Positions 49,720 to 59,097 are shown, counted from the stretch's first letter. The stretch is DNA of 64,000 bases from Leptospira fainei serovar Hurstbridge str. BUT 6 (GCF_000306235.2 NZ_AKWZ02000010.1:1758001-1822000); one strand, 5' to 3'. Translations and numbers: made by a program. The notes: a model not told the origin generated them from the sequence alone.

Positions 49720-50493
49720 ATGGCGGCAATAACGCAAGAGCAGATTCTAGAGTTGCAGCGTCATCAAAAGATGATCAACCAGCTGGAAAAAATTTTAAAA
49801 CTATCCAAGAACGACGAACAGCGATATCGGGTCAGCCGGGACCTTGATAAATACCGAAATCGCATGCGAGAAATTTCTCCGGAAGGAATTCCCGATAATT
49901 TGGAAACTGCCGCCGAACAAATCAGGCTCTTCCGAGAAAATCCCGACGCTGCCGGCCGAATTTTGGCTAAATATCCGGTCATGAAAATCTCCCCCAATTC
50001 GAACGATTCAGAAGTCAATCAGATCGGCACTTGGATTAACGTACTGGATCGTGAATATCTGCCTATTCTGAACGAAATGCATATTCGCTTCGACTTTTCC
50101 CATGGGAACGAAAAGGACGGAGTCGTTAAGCACATGGAAAACATCCGTAGAAATATCAAGGTTTTGACGGAAACCATCGAAGAATACCAAGCCGCAGAAA
50201 AACAGGAATTCAGGGAGCAGCTCAGTCGGATGAAGAACAAACAAACTCGAATTTTCATTGCGGAAGCTTTCGAGATGTTCCAAAAGTTCAACGAGTTTCT
50301 GAACAAAGTCCTGGACGGACTCAAGGCGGGCGGCGGAATCATCATGAACGTCGAGGATAAAATCACGTTTAATTCACGCTTTGAAAAAGCCACGGAATTG
50401 GAAGGTCTCCCCATTCCGAAAGCTGTGGAAGAATTCCGCGACTTTACGGCCGAGGTCTTGGATCGGATCAATGTGCCGAATCTAAAGCATTGA
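49720..50493 (+). CDS. Coiled-coil hypothetical protein
   Basis: A 257-residue soluble protein, with helical segments at about residues 5-50 and 130-185 whose heptad-like Leu/Ile/Lys/Glu spacing suggests coiled coil. No family recognised. ATG 49720 is preceded by sequence with a weak ribosome-binding site. Its position between a TPR protein and bactofilin hints at a cell-structure role, which is inference only. Confidence 0.7.
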   Translation: MAAITQEQILELQRHQKMINQLEKILKLSKNDEQRYRVSRDLDKYRNRMREISPEGIPDNLETAAEQIRLFRENPDAAGRILAKYPVMKISPNSNDSEVNQIGTWINVLDREYLPILNEMHIRFDFSHGNEKDGVVKHMENIRRNIKVLTETIEEYQAAEKQEFREQLSRMKNKQTRIFIAEAFEMFQKFNEFLNKVLDGLKAGGGIIMNVEDKITFNSRFEKATELEGLPIPKAVEEFRDFTAEVLDRINVPNLKH

Positions 50494-50663
50494 TACCGAA
50501 GGCCCTCGTCGACTTACCCAATTAGCTCGGTCGGGAAGTTTTTTCCATCGAGAAAAAACCCCCCGGTGTCTCTAAAAATTCCTTTCCCGAAGCGGCAGGG
50601 GCTATACTTTGTGCATACACCGGATTACATAACCCGATTCGAAATCTATAGGATTTAAAATTC

Positions 50664-51104
50664 ATGGCACTTGTTAAGAACTCTTCCGAAGTCACCAATT
50701 CCACGATCGGCGAAAATTCCTACTTTAGCGGGAAATTCTTCATTAACGGATCCTTGAAGATCGATGGAAAGTTCGAAGGTAAGTCTCTCCAAGCGGAACA
50801 GTTGTATATCGGTGTTTCCGGTAAGGTAAAAACGAATATTACTGCGGCGAGTGTCATCGTAGAAGGTATCGTAATCGGGAATATCACGGCTCGAAATCGG
50901 GTCATGCTTCTTCCTACAAGTTTGATTCTGGGCGATATCCGGACTCCGGAATTAATCATCCAAAACGGAGTGACTCTGGAAGGACGTTGTATGATCTCCA
51001 GCGACCTAAAGCATTCGAATAAAGAGAGAATCGAGTTGGAGTATTCTAAGGATTCTCTCAGCCTCGAAAAACTTTTCGGAAAGCAAACCGGTAAGGAAGC
51101 GTAA
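50664..51104 (+). CDS. Bactofilin (polymer-forming cytoskeletal protein)
   Basis: A 146-residue protein with the DUF583 beta-helix core: IGENSYFSGKFFINGSLKIDG, then KVKTNITAASVIVEGIVIGNI and RVMLLPTSLILGDI. Hydrophobic residues recur at the spacing of a right-handed beta solenoid. Bactofilins assemble into filaments that shape the cell and organise wall synthesis. The acidic tail may mediate partner contacts. Confidence 0.9.
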   Translation: MALVKNSSEVTNSTIGENSYFSGKFFINGSLKIDGKFEGKSLQAEQLYIGVSGKVKTNITAASVIVEGIVIGNITARNRVMLLPTSLILGDIRTPELIIQNGVTLEGRCMISSDLKHSNKERIELEYSKDSLSLEKLFGKQTGKEA

Positions 51105-51124
51105 TCTTCCGATTCTAAAGGGCC

Positions 51125-52102
51125 TTGAACCGCATCCTTATTACTGAAGGAGATCCCTGCGGGATCGGGCCTGAGCTCGTGGAGCTCTCCTACTCGAAAT
51201 TGAAGTCCTTATCCAAGGATGATTCGATTCTTCTTATTCGTTCGCAGACAAAATTCCCGAAGAAAGGCTGGATCGTGGTGGAAGACCCCACGGAAATTTC
51301 CCGACCCGGGCTCTATACATGGAATACCGGGTCTTTGACTCCCGGGGAAGAAGCCCGTCTAACTGTGGGTAAGCCTTCTATCGAATCCGGAAAGGCGGCA
51401 TACTCTTCTCTACTTGCAGCTATTAAATTACAAAAACGTTTCGGCGGAAATTTAGTTACCTTGCCTTTGAGTAAGGAATGGGTTTTACGTTCGGGGGTAA
51501 AAGGTTTCCGGGGTCATACCGAGACGCTTGCGGATTCGTACGACCGAAAGACCTATATGTTGATGGCCGGACGAGAACTGAACGTACTAACCTTAACCAC
51601 TCATGTTCCTTTAATGAAGGTTCCTTTCTACTTGAAAAAAATACATGTACCGAGTTTAATCGCCGCCATCCGTTCCGCTCCTTTAGAAAAGGGGAAAGAG
51701 ATTGCCTTTTTAGGACTGAACCCTCATGCGGGGGAGGGTGGACAGATCGGAAACGAGGAGAAAGCCATTTTAGAGCCTATGATTTCCTCCTTCAAAAAGT
51801 CGGGACTGAATGTAGTCGGGCCGATATCCGCCGATGCAGCGTTTACCGAACACAATCGGAGTCGTTTTTCGTTGTTTCTTTCTTGTTATCATGATCAGGG
51901 ATTGATACCGTTTAAAATGTGGGAAGGTAAGTACGGGGTGAATATGACTCTGGGATTGGATTTTCTTCGGGTTTCTCCCGATCACGGAACCGCCTTTGAC
52001 ATTGCCGGAAAAGGATTAGCCGATCCGGAAAGTTTGTTTCAATGTTTGGATTGGGCTTCCGGAAAATTACCCAAAATAAAGAAAATCCGGAGACAGAAAT
52101 GA
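51125..52102 (+). CDS. pdxA: 4-hydroxythreonine-4-phosphate dehydrogenase PdxA
   Basis: PdxA oxidises 4-phosphohydroxy-L-threonine in the DXP-dependent pyridoxal phosphate pathway. TTG at 51125 is the only start that preserves the conserved N-terminus, here ITEGDPCGIGPEL with Cys12 where Ala is usual. Expected metal ligands are His160, His201 (NPHAGEGG) and His256 (YHDQG). RVSPDHGTAFDIAGKG is also diagnostic. It follows bactofilin by 20 bases and overlaps the next gene at ATGA. Confidence 0.93.
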   Translation: MNRILITEGDPCGIGPELVELSYSKLKSLSKDDSILLIRSQTKFPKKGWIVVEDPTEISRPGLYTWNTGSLTPGEEARLTVGKPSIESGKAAYSSLLAAIKLQKRFGGNLVTLPLSKEWVLRSGVKGFRGHTETLADSYDRKTYMLMAGRELNVLTLTTHVPLMKVPFYLKKIHVPSLIAAIRSAPLEKGKEIAFLGLNPHAGEGGQIGNEEKAILEPMISSFKKSGLNVVGPISADAAFTEHNRSRFSLFLSCYHDQGLIPFKMWEGKYGVNMTLGLDFLRVSPDHGTAFDIAGKGLADPESLFQCLDWASGKLPKIKKIRRQK

Positions 52103-52569
52103 CCTTTCTCGCTCAAACAGCTTCCGCCGGCCTCTTAGAGCAGATCGTGTTCCCGTTATTTTTGCTTTGGTTTGTCGGGCTAACCTTAGTTTTAATTCGG
52201 AACGACATAGAAGTAATCTGGAAGGTGGCGACTTTTTTCGTTTTCGTATTTTATTTCTTTCAGTTCTTTCCGGAATTAAAGGAATCTTACGATCGTTTAA
52301 CAAAATCGTATCCCACTGAAATTCTAAGTTGGCTTTACGGACTTCCTAGGGCTTTCTATTTTTTCCTGCTTTTCTTTTGGCCGATTGCCGTATTTAGAAT
52401 GTTTTATTCCGCATCGCCGTTTTTAGCCAACTCGACCGCGAAAGTTTTATTCGGGTTCACCTTGGTTTATTGGATTCTATTTCTAGGCTATCATCAGTTT
52501 TCGGGGCCGATCGACGACTTTCTGAAATCAAAGTTCATCGATTGGATAACCGTTTCATTGCCTAAATAA
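52099..52569 (+). CDS. Small membrane protein, hypothetical
   Basis: ATG 52099 overlaps the TGA of pdxA (ATGA), giving 156 residues; a longer frame from 52042 lies inside pdxA and is less likely. About four hydrophobic helices are visible (QIVFPLFLLWFVGLTLVLI, VATFFVFVFYFFQFF, AFYFFLLFFWPIAVF, VLFGFTLVYWILFLG). No family recognised. Translational coupling to pdxA is probable. Confidence 0.7.
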   Translation: MTFLAQTASAGLLEQIVFPLFLLWFVGLTLVLIRNDIEVIWKVATFFVFVFYFFQFFPELKESYDRLTKSYPTEILSWLYGLPRAFYFFLLFFWPIAVFRMFYSASPFLANSTAKVLFGFTLVYWILFLGYHQFSGPIDDFLKSKFIDWITVSLPK

Positions 52570-53606
52570 TTCTGAGTCTTCCTTCCACAACAGACAAAAC
52601 GAAGCAAGATTCGGAACCTGAACCTCGCAAAAGATAAAGTAACAGACAAAACTTCTGGTATAGCGAATGAGGAAGTTTCAATTTCAATGAAACTTGGAAC
52701 GTGAGGCATTATTTTATATTTGAGCTATAGTTTCGTTAATCCTGAATAAGGATAAAATAAATTTGCCCCTTTCCCCGCGAGGGATGCGGCGGGCTTGAGT
52801 CCAATACGCACCATAGAAATAGAAGGCCTCGCTTGCATGTTTCGAATGAATTGAATTCTCTTCGTGGAATCATCCGAATAAATTCTGCATTTAGATTCAT
52901 TTTTAATGTCCGGATTCAAGAGACTCATGATAGTAGCCTAGTCACGTTTCCTTTAATTGCACCTTTTCCTGTTACGGCTAAAACATTCATTTCTAGTACA
53001 TGTACAACTTTTGCTCTATCCACCTTTCTTTTTTCATCTTCCATATACCGAAAAACTCCTGCACTCCTAAATCATAGGACAAGTAAATTGAAAAAAACGA
53101 TACATTATAAATAATTTCCAAAAATGAAAAACTTAATTCGAGCTCCAAATCTAAGAATATGCATATTTGCACCGAATTAACTTTTACTCACGGAAGGAGT
53201 AAAAATCTAATCTTGGACAATTTACTTTGAAACATATTCTAAAAATTGCGAGATTTAGACTTTTTAAGAACCGAATTTTTAGTATTTATAAAAGGAGATT
53301 CCCCCAACGTTCAACGTTAGATTTTCAGTTACCCATTAACCGGCTGAATAGAAGAAATATCTTCTTAAACGGATCGTTATTTAATAAAATTTATGCATTC
53401 TCATTCGTAAGTGACACCGCTTGATGTAGAGGTTTTTTCTTTTTGGCCGATAAATAGAATCGATCAGACGTATTTTCCATATTTGTGTCTTACTTAATTT
53501 TGATTCTTTTCCAGATGATAGAGTGATTATATAAGTTTTTTTGAACTTGAAAATGCTCGATCCAAGGTATTTATGATTAAGCAAAAGCGTATTTTTCCAG
53601 AATATT
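52570..53606. other. Gene-poor AT-rich stretch, left flank of the catabolic region
   Basis: Only short frames without ribosome-binding sites. The composition changes here from the mid-40s percent GC to clearly AT-rich. It contains two copies of ACAGACAAAAC (near 52592 and 52642), an 8-base hairpin TTTTACTC/GAGTAAAA (53182-53204) and the 13-base symmetrical AACGTTCAACGTT (53306-53318). Confidence 0.55.
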
Positions 53607-54410
53607 TTAAGTTACCTTCGCTTTCATTAAGAACCTTACAAAAAGTGTAGGAAAATGTTTATGTAACCATATTGCGAACCTTTCCGTCGGTCCGGCAATT
53701 ATCACTTCCAATTTTTTGTCACTAATTGCTTTTAAAATTTTATGTGCACATTCATCAGCTTTAATAGTAGCTTTGGAATGAATATTAGGCTTACCGTGTT
53801 TTTTACCGTCGCCGTTCAATGCATTCTGGGAAATCTGCGTTTGCACAAATCCTGGATAAACCAATGTAATCCTAACTCCAAGCGAATGGTTTTCGACCCT
53901 TAGTGCTTCATAAAATCCTGTCAATGCCGCCTTAGTCGCAGAGTAGCCTGTTCGATAAGGTACTCCGAATTTTCCTGCTACACTTGAAATTGAGACTATC
54001 CAACCTTTTTTTCTATCTCGAAGAAACGGGAGAACGGCAAGAGTTAAAGCTATATTTCCGTAAAAATTAACATTCATTAATGTTTCATACGTATTGAATC
54101 CTGTTTCATGAGCTAGAGAACGTTGACTGATTCCTCCGTTATTGATTAACACATCGATTTGTCCGAATTTTTGAATTACTTTTTCCGGAAATTTTGCCAA
54201 GCTCTTGTAATCGTTTAGATCTAGTGGAAGAACCAACGAATTGGAATCATTTAGATAATTCTCCGATTGTACTCGCTGTAATTCTTCTTTCCGTCGGGCA
54301 GAAAGTACAATCTTCGCACCGGTTCCTGCCAATTCTTTTATTAAGGCCTCTCCGATCCCTGAAGATGCGCCAGTAATCCAAACGACTTTATCTTTATAGA
54401 ATGATTTCAT
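53607..54410 (-). CDS. Short-chain dehydrogenase/reductase
   Basis: A 267-residue classical SDR that would use NAD(P)H in an alcohol/ketone conversion. The coenzyme motif TGASSGIG is at residues 13-20, NNGG near 90-93, the catalytic Ser near 142 (ISSVAG) and Tyr156/Lys160 in YSATK. The C-terminal IWLHKHFPTLFVRFLMKAKV tail may bind membrane. It is the last gene of the minus arm, 15 bases after the FAH-family gene, so its substrate is probably a pathway intermediate. Confidence 0.85.
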   Translation of the reverse strand: MKSFYKDKVVWITGASSGIGEALIKELAGTGAKIVLSARRKEELQRVQSENYLNDSNSLVLPLDLNDYKSLAKFPEKVIQKFGQIDVLINNGGISQRSLAHETGFNTYETLMNVNFYGNIALTLAVLPFLRDRKKGWIVSISSVAGKFGVPYRTGYSATKAALTGFYEALRVENHSLGVRITLVYPGFVQTQISQNALNGDGKKHGKPNIHSKATIKADECAHKILKAISDKKLEVIIAGPTERFAIWLHKHFPTLFVRFLMKAKVT

Positions 54411-54425
54411 TATATTTTATAAACC

Positions 54426-55376
54426 TTAAGATTCCTGAACAACTCCCAAAATTTGATCGCCTAAATCGATTCTTCGATCGGCAGTACGGATAGATGATTT
54501 TACGATGTCGCCAGGCTTAAGATATTGCGTTCTTTTACTCTGACCATTGACAAATAGCTTCCATTTTTTCTTTTCGGATAGAAGCCCAGCGATTTTTTGA
54601 ATCAATTTTCCTGGCGCTCTAAGTGCGCATCCCGCTGGGGTTCCTGTTAGAAGAATATCTCCTGGAGATACATTGCAAAATTGAGATAATTCTGAAATAC
54701 TTTCCGCAGGTTTAAAAACCAGATTGGACGCAGTATCATGCTGCCTGATCTGGTCGTTCACAAGTAAGGTGAGTTCCAAGGAATCTAATAGGTCAAAATC
54801 CCCCGGTTCCAATACGGCTAAGACAGGGCCGGCGGGCAAAAAAGTGCGATATGATTTTCCTTTATACCATTGCATTTGAGGCAATTGAATATCTCTAGCG
54901 GAGACATCGTTCGCCATAAAGAAGGCAGACACATATTCCGAAACATTTTTTGAGTTCACTTCAATTTTAGAATCGATGTTTTTGCCAAAAACTAATCCTA
55001 GTTCAATTTCATAATCTAAAAGATTAACGTGGTTAGGACGGATTATCTCACCTACCGGAGTGGTAAGAGATGCGTCAGATTTTGAAAAAAACATATTATA
55101 GCTTTTATCATTCGGATCTAATCCCGATTCGATTAGATGTTGTTTATAATTGGCTCCTTGGCAGATGATCTGGCAAGGAGCCGTGATTGGAGAAAGAATC
55201 GAGACTTGCTTTATAGAAAAATTTGTCGAAAATTGTTTTTTTGGATTCTTCTTTAAGAAATCCAAAAACTCTTTAGTGCTCAAATCACCGATATTAAGAG
55301 GATAAACGGTTCCATTGTCGGTCTGTCCCCAATCAATACCTTTTCCCTTTGCATATTTTATATAATTCTTAGCCAT
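54426..55376 (-). CDS. Fumarylacetoacetate-hydrolase-family enzyme
   Basis: A 316-residue member of the FAH/2-keto-4-pentenoate hydratase-2-oxohepta-dienedioate isomerase superfamily. Metal ligands Glu123 and Glu125 are in [11 protein letters not shown] and Asp157 in [22 protein letters not shown] is also present. In such clusters the enzyme hydrolyses or isomerises the ring-opened product. It follows the minus-arm extradiol dioxygenase by 17 bases. Confidence 0.88.
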   Translation of the reverse strand: MAKNYIKYAKGKGIDWGQTDNGTVYPLNIGDLSTKEFLDFLKKNPKKQFSTNFSIKQVSILSPITAPCQIICQGANYKQHLIESGLDPNDKSYNMFFSKSDASLTTPVGEIIRPNHVNLLDYEIELGLVFGKNIDSKIEVNSKNVSEYVSAFFMANDVSARDIQLPQMQWYKGKSYRTFLPAGPVLAVLEPGDFDLLDSLELTLLVNDQIRQHDTASNLVFKPAESISELSQFCNVSPGDILLTGTPAGCALRAPGKLIQKIAGLLSEKKKWKLFVNGQSKRTQYLKPGDIVKSSIRTADRRIDLGDQILGVVQES

Positions 55377-55393
55377 TCTCTATTCTCTTCGTA

Positions 55394-56494
55394 TTAATAT
55401 TTAATCCAATGTCTCGGCGGCTTTTTTGCCATTGCCTTCATTTCGATTAGAGTGCCCAATCGAATTTCCCTGCCGGAAAGTAAACCTTTGATGAGCTCTT
55501 TTAAGATATGGAAGGTAAGTTTCGAATCTAGAAAATCCTTAGGCATATCTTCTCCCCATTGATATAAACTTTCTAGGCTGATCTCATGAAAGCCGACAGG
55601 GTAGGTATCGTCGAATTTGTCGCCATCAGTATAATGTTCTACGAGCATGCCCGTTGGATCTCTTTCGTAGTCGAAGACTTGGCTTCCTAAAATATGTCTA
55701 CCTAAACCCCAAGCTGCCTTCCAACCTCGGCTTAAAAGCCACTGCCGTCCTTGAGAAATATCGTCTATATCCTTTAATTCGAATGCGCAGTGCTCCAATC
55801 GATCGTCAGCCCCGGCTCCTATAACGATTGTATGGTGATCCGTAAGAATTTTTCCGCGATTACATCGCAAAAAAACGAGAACAGGTTCTTTAGATTTAGG
55901 TAACAATTGGATATCGGAGGGAATCATCCCGAAGGTATCGCAATACCATTGCGCATTTTTTAAAAATTCTTGTTTTAGAAAAACAGCATGTCCAAGACGA
56001 ATCACCTCAGATGGATTGGATTCGGCTGATTGGGGGCGGTTTGCTCTTTTTATCGAGTCGTAGCTATTCCAATCTCTTTTCTTAGGGAAATAATGCGGAG
56101 CTTTCGACAATTCAGATAAAACTGCATCTACGGGTAGACCTGAAGGGTCCAACAAAGTTATGCATGGCAAGTTTCCAAATCGACCGGAAGGGCGAAAATA
56201 AGTTCCATCCAGTTTTTTTAGAGCCTCAAATTCTTCGTAAGAAGATATGTATAATCCTAAACCGAGTAAAAAATCCCTGTTGGACTCTTCGACAGACCAA
56301 CAGGGAAAATTGGAGCTATTTCCATTGAATAGGATCTGTTTCTTCGTTTTACTAAAGATGCGAAGTCCAAAATCGGTATAATACCTTTCGGCTTTTGACA
56401 GATTTCTTCGACCTAACCTAATATACGCAATGTCCTGAGCTTTGCTTAAGGGGTTATGCGCTTGAGTAGGAATTTTGGAGGCAGATTTATTCAT
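55394..56494 (-). CDS. Type I extradiol ring-cleavage dioxygenase (VOC superfamily), minus arm
   Basis: A 366-residue two-domain vicinal-oxygen-chelate protein. The C-terminal domain retains the Fe ligands His169 (RLGHAVF), His235 (LEHCAFE) and Glu287 (LVEHYTDG), plus the active-site His220/221, His267 and Tyr277 in the BphC pattern. It should cleave a catechol-type ring next to the two hydroxyls. The N-terminal domain is a diverged VOC module. It starts a three-gene set with the FAH-family and SDR enzymes. Confidence 0.85.
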   Translation of the reverse strand: MNKSASKIPTQAHNPLSKAQDIAYIRLGRRNLSKAERYYTDFGLRIFSKTKKQILFNGNSSNFPCWSVEESNRDFLLGLGLYISSYEEFEALKKLDGTYFRPSGRFGNLPCITLLDPSGLPVDAVLSELSKAPHYFPKKRDWNSYDSIKRANRPQSAESNPSEVIRLGHAVFLKQEFLKNAQWYCDTFGMIPSDIQLLPKSKEPVLVFLRCNRGKILTDHHTIVIGAGADDRLEHCAFELKDIDDISQGRQWLLSRGWKAAWGLGRHILGSQVFDYERDPTGMLVEHYTDGDKFDDTYPVGFHEISLESLYQWGEDMPKDFLDSKLTFHILKELIKGLLSGREIRLGTLIEMKAMAKKPPRHWIKY

Positions 56495-56552
56495 GGCGAC
56501 TTATTTCCGAAAGAGGTTGTCATTATGAATTTCACGGAAATCATCTTTGAGG

Positions 56553-57203
56553 TTACACTTCATTTTTACATTTATTTTGTGCGTAATCATTTATAAATTC
56601 GAATATAAAAAGAAAGAGAGAGAGGAAGTCGGTGGTCTGAGTTTCTTTCTCGTTGCAAATGACAAGTAGATTAGTTAATATTTTGAAATTTGAATTTCCA
56701 AATTCCGTTTCCAATTGAATTGTACGACCGGATTTTGATTTATGAACGTACGTGGTGGGCGTTACGAAAGTCACATTTTTTAGAATTGAAATATTCTTTC
56801 TAAGGATAAACTCCATTGTTGTTTGGGAAATATTGCAAACCGATCGGGAAATATTATCTACCTCTTTACTCTTAATATTAGAATATAGAATTTTCAAATA
56901 TTGGAAGGATTCGGAGGTTGATTGGTTTAAATCTCCTTTCTCATTCAGATTTTTTATTATTATTTCCTCAAAGACTGTCAATTCATCTTGATTTAGTGAA
57001 ATTTGCCTATTCTCAGGTTCCATCTTTCCGTCTTCTAAAATTAGTGTAGGAATTCCCAAATAGCCTAAAAGATAAGATACGAATAATCCTGTAGGGTTGG
57101 CCCCGATTACAATTGCATTGGAAATTGTATCCGTTTTAATAATGGCGGGGATCGTGAACACTGACATAAATGAGAGATATATCAAATATGTAAAAAATGT
57201 CAA
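56553..57203 (-). pseudogene. Truncated, degenerate FAD-monooxygenase-like fragment
   Basis: A 216-residue frame (perhaps starting at Met13, 57167) aligns by eye with only the N-terminal FAD domain of the plus-arm hydroxylase. AIVIGANPTGLFVSYLLGYLG and TLILED match the dinucleotide fold, with GANPTG in place of GxGxxG, but the DG motif is lost (CNEK where CDGG is expected), and the whole GDAAH domain is missing. It is very AT- and Asn/Ile-rich. A decayed paralogue is the simplest reading; a repurposed small protein is possible. Confidence 0.6.
57171..57184. promoter_or_regulatory. Candidate TetR operator, site 3 (minus arm)
   Basis: TGAGAGATATATCA differs from the plus-arm site TGAGAGTTATCTCA at two of 14 positions. 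It lies directly ahead of Met13 of the monooxygenase fragment, at the head of the minus arm. Function is inferred from similarity and position. Confidence 0.4.
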
Positions 57204-57224
57204 TAGTAAAATACTATCCTATTT

Positions 57225-57623
57225 TTAAAAATTAGATTTTAATATCGATTCAATTTCGATTTCAAGAGCTTTTATAGAGAGATGGATCTCATAAAGGGAG
57301 TAGATCAAAGAAAGAATCATTAAGAATAAAGACCCAGCGAAGAATATCCATGCGACTGAATTGGATATGGACACAAGCCCTAGAGAAATAACACAAAAAA
57401 TAAGGCTTAAGATTCCAAAGGATTGCGAATAGCGAACGAGAGAAATTCTTAATTTTAAATTTGTAATTTGAGGAATGATCAAAGCCTCTCCGCTCTCTCG
57501 GTACTTATTTAATAATTGTCTGACGAGTGAAGTTAGACCGAAAAATCGATTAGTATATGCTAACATTAGTAAGGAGATTGCGGGGAACAAAAGACCGGGT
57601 GTATTGTAGGATAGTGTGTTCAT
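57225..57623 (-). CDS. DUF2721 family membrane protein
   Basis: A frame runs back to 57680, but the ATG at 57623 gives 132 residues with the usual family start TPGLLFPAISLLMLAYTNRF, so I prefer it. Two hydrophobic segments follow (ILSLIFCVISLGLVSI, IFFAGSLFLMILSLIYSLYEI). DUF2721 has no known function. It diverges from tetR across about 100 bases that hold a candidate operator. Confidence 0.78.
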   Translation of the reverse strand: MNTLSYNTPGLLFPAISLLMLAYTNRFFGLTSLVRQLLNKYRESGEALIIPQITNLKLRISLVRYSQSFGILSLIFCVISLGLVSISNSVAWIFFAGSLFLMILSLIYSLYEIHLSIKALEIEIESILKSNF

Positions 57624-57665
57624 ATGTTTAGGCATATTCCGCATTTTATGAACGCAATTAGAAAA

Positions 57666-57679
57666 TGAGCAATATCTCA
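57666..57679. promoter_or_regulatory. Candidate TetR operator, site 2 (tetR/DUF2721 gap)
   Basis: TGAGCAATATCTCA has TGAG and CTCA half-sites with 6-base spacing, and its right half TATCTCA is identical to the plus-arm site. It lies between the divergent starts of tetR and the DUF2721 gene, where a self-regulating repressor would be expected to bind. Confidence 0.45.
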
Positions 57680-57723
57680 AAAATGTAGTAGCATTTTTAT
57701 ATTTGTTAAATTTGATTGAATGG

Positions 57724-58368
57724 ATGGCTATATCAAAACCTAGAAAAATTTTACTTCCAAAACGCGAGAGAACCCGAGCTCAGATTATGAATGCTGCATT
57801 GCGCTTATTTGCAGTAAAGGGGGCCGGAGAAACTTCGATTGCGGAAGTTTCTGCGGAGGCGGAAGTCGCGAATGGAACTTTCTATAATTATTTCAAAACG
57901 AAGGAAGAATTGCTCGAAGCTTCTGCTATAGCTTTGGCGGAAACTTTAGCAGCCGATGCGACCAAAATGATGCCCGATATACAGGACGGAGCCGAACGTA
58001 TGGCCATAGGTGGTATGCTTTTTTTAAAAAAAGCAAGATTGGACTCCGATTGGGCCTGGGCCTTACTTCGAGTCGCCTCAGAAGCACCTAGAATGAGCGA
58101 AATTTTACGAGCTTATCCATTGAAAGATATGCAGAAAGCGATTAAATCAGGAAGATTCACGATCGATTCAGAAGAAGCTGCACTCGGTCTGTACGTCGGT
58201 GCTCTTCATTATGGAATTAGAAATATATTGGAAGGAAGGGCAAAAAATAAATCGCATGATATAGATATGATAGCTTTGGTATTAAAGGCGTTCGGTGTTT
58301 CCGCGATTACAGCGAAAAATATAAGCAATCGAGCATTTGAAAGAGCATGGCAAAATAATAACGGATAA
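57724..58368 (+). CDS. TetR/AcrR family transcriptional regulator
   Basis: A frame opens at 57703; ATG 57724 (MAISKPRKILLPKRERTR) gives 214 residues and is a likelier start. The N-terminal helix-turn-helix is classic TetR: RERTRAQIMNAALRLFAVKGAGETSIAEVSAEAEVANG, then TFYNYFKTKEELLEA. The C-terminal ligand-binding domain is not assigned to a subfamily. It stands between the two arms of the aromatic cluster and presumably senses an aromatic ligand; that is inference. Confidence 0.9.
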   Translation: MAISKPRKILLPKRERTRAQIMNAALRLFAVKGAGETSIAEVSAEAEVANGTFYNYFKTKEELLEASAIALAETLAADATKMMPDIQDGAERMAIGGMLFLKKARLDSDWAWALLRVASEAPRMSEILRAYPLKDMQKAIKSGRFTIDSEEAALGLYVGALHYGIRNILEGRAKNKSHDIDMIALVLKAFGVSAITAKNISNRAFERAWQNNNG

Positions 58369-58998
58369 TAAATTGTCGTAACGTTTTTGGAAAAGTAATT
58401 GTGTCAATTTGGCTATTTAAGCTCGTAGCATTCTTATTCGCTGAAAGACTGACAATCCATGCCAATACTGAAGCATGATCCCAATATATATTTTCATGGA
58501 TCTCTGCGACTCCCGTTAAGGATATCATTAAGACCTTATCGGGTGAATTCTCACTTCGGCATTTTGTTTTAAATAATTTCTTTCTTCTTATTGATAGTTA
58601 AGTTAATTAGAATACAGGATTTTTATATAATTAATTTGAAATAGGTTGCTCGATTATCTTAATGATTACTCTATCAAGTTAGTTCAAAAGACATTCGATT
58701 GAGCGTTGAGTGGCAAATTTAAACATGTTATAAGCGTTTTGACCAAGGTATTTGAAAAACACTAATACGCTCCAAAGATTTACGCTTTCCTCCTATCTTT
58801 ATTCTCTTAATGAGAGAACCGTCTATTTCCGCTAAAGATCCATTATATAACAAACGTTCCAAATGGTGTAAATATTCTCATAAATGATAGATTTATATAA
58901 AATGATAAATATATCAAAATAATCAATTATTATGCCTGTAAAATTTCTTTTACAGTCCAAGTTTCCTCAATCATCGCTGTTTGCTTTATATCTTTTTA

Positions 58999-59025
58999 TT
59001 GACAAAGAATTAAATATGATATAAT
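58999..59025 (+). promoter_or_regulatory. Sigma-70-type promoter of the plus arm
   Basis: TTGACA (58999-59004) and TATAAT (59020-59025) both match consensus exactly, with a 15-base spacer that is two short of optimal. It lies 163 bases ahead of the hydrolase gene and just before the dyads at 59052 and 59084. Confidence 0.6.
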
Positions 59026-59051
59026 GTGCAAAAATTGATAGAAACAATAAA

Positions 59052-59069
59052 TATGAGAGTTATCTCATA
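59052..59069. promoter_or_regulatory. Candidate TetR operator, site 1 (plus arm)
   Basis: TATGAGAGTTATCTCATA has perfect 7-base arms and contains TGAG-N6-CTCA. It begins 27 bases after the -10 box, where a bound repressor would block transcription. Confidence 0.5.
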
Positions 59070-59083
59070 ATAATAGTTGTATA

Positions 59084-59097
59084 ATAACAATTGTTAT
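59084..59097. promoter_or_regulatory. 14-base palindrome in the plus-arm leader
   Basis: ATAACAATTGTTAT is its own reverse complement and lies 15 bases after the site-1 dyad. It may bind a second factor. Its sequence is unrelated to the TGAG motif. Confidence 0.35.

Noticed and set aside
52833..53114. Plus-strand open frame of 93 codons in the gene-poor boundary
   Set aside because: Composition (Ser/Thr/Phe-rich), lack of ribosome-binding site and no family resemblance suggest chance. Left out of the gene list.
53227..53424. Plus-strand open frame of 65 codons
   Set aside because: Basic, Arg/Ile/Phe-rich, no ribosome-binding site; probably a chance frame in AT-rich DNA.
58903..58916. TGATAAATATATCA as a fourth TetR operator
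   Set aside because: It matches the pattern only loosely and such matches arise easily in AT-rich DNA; mentioned but not called.
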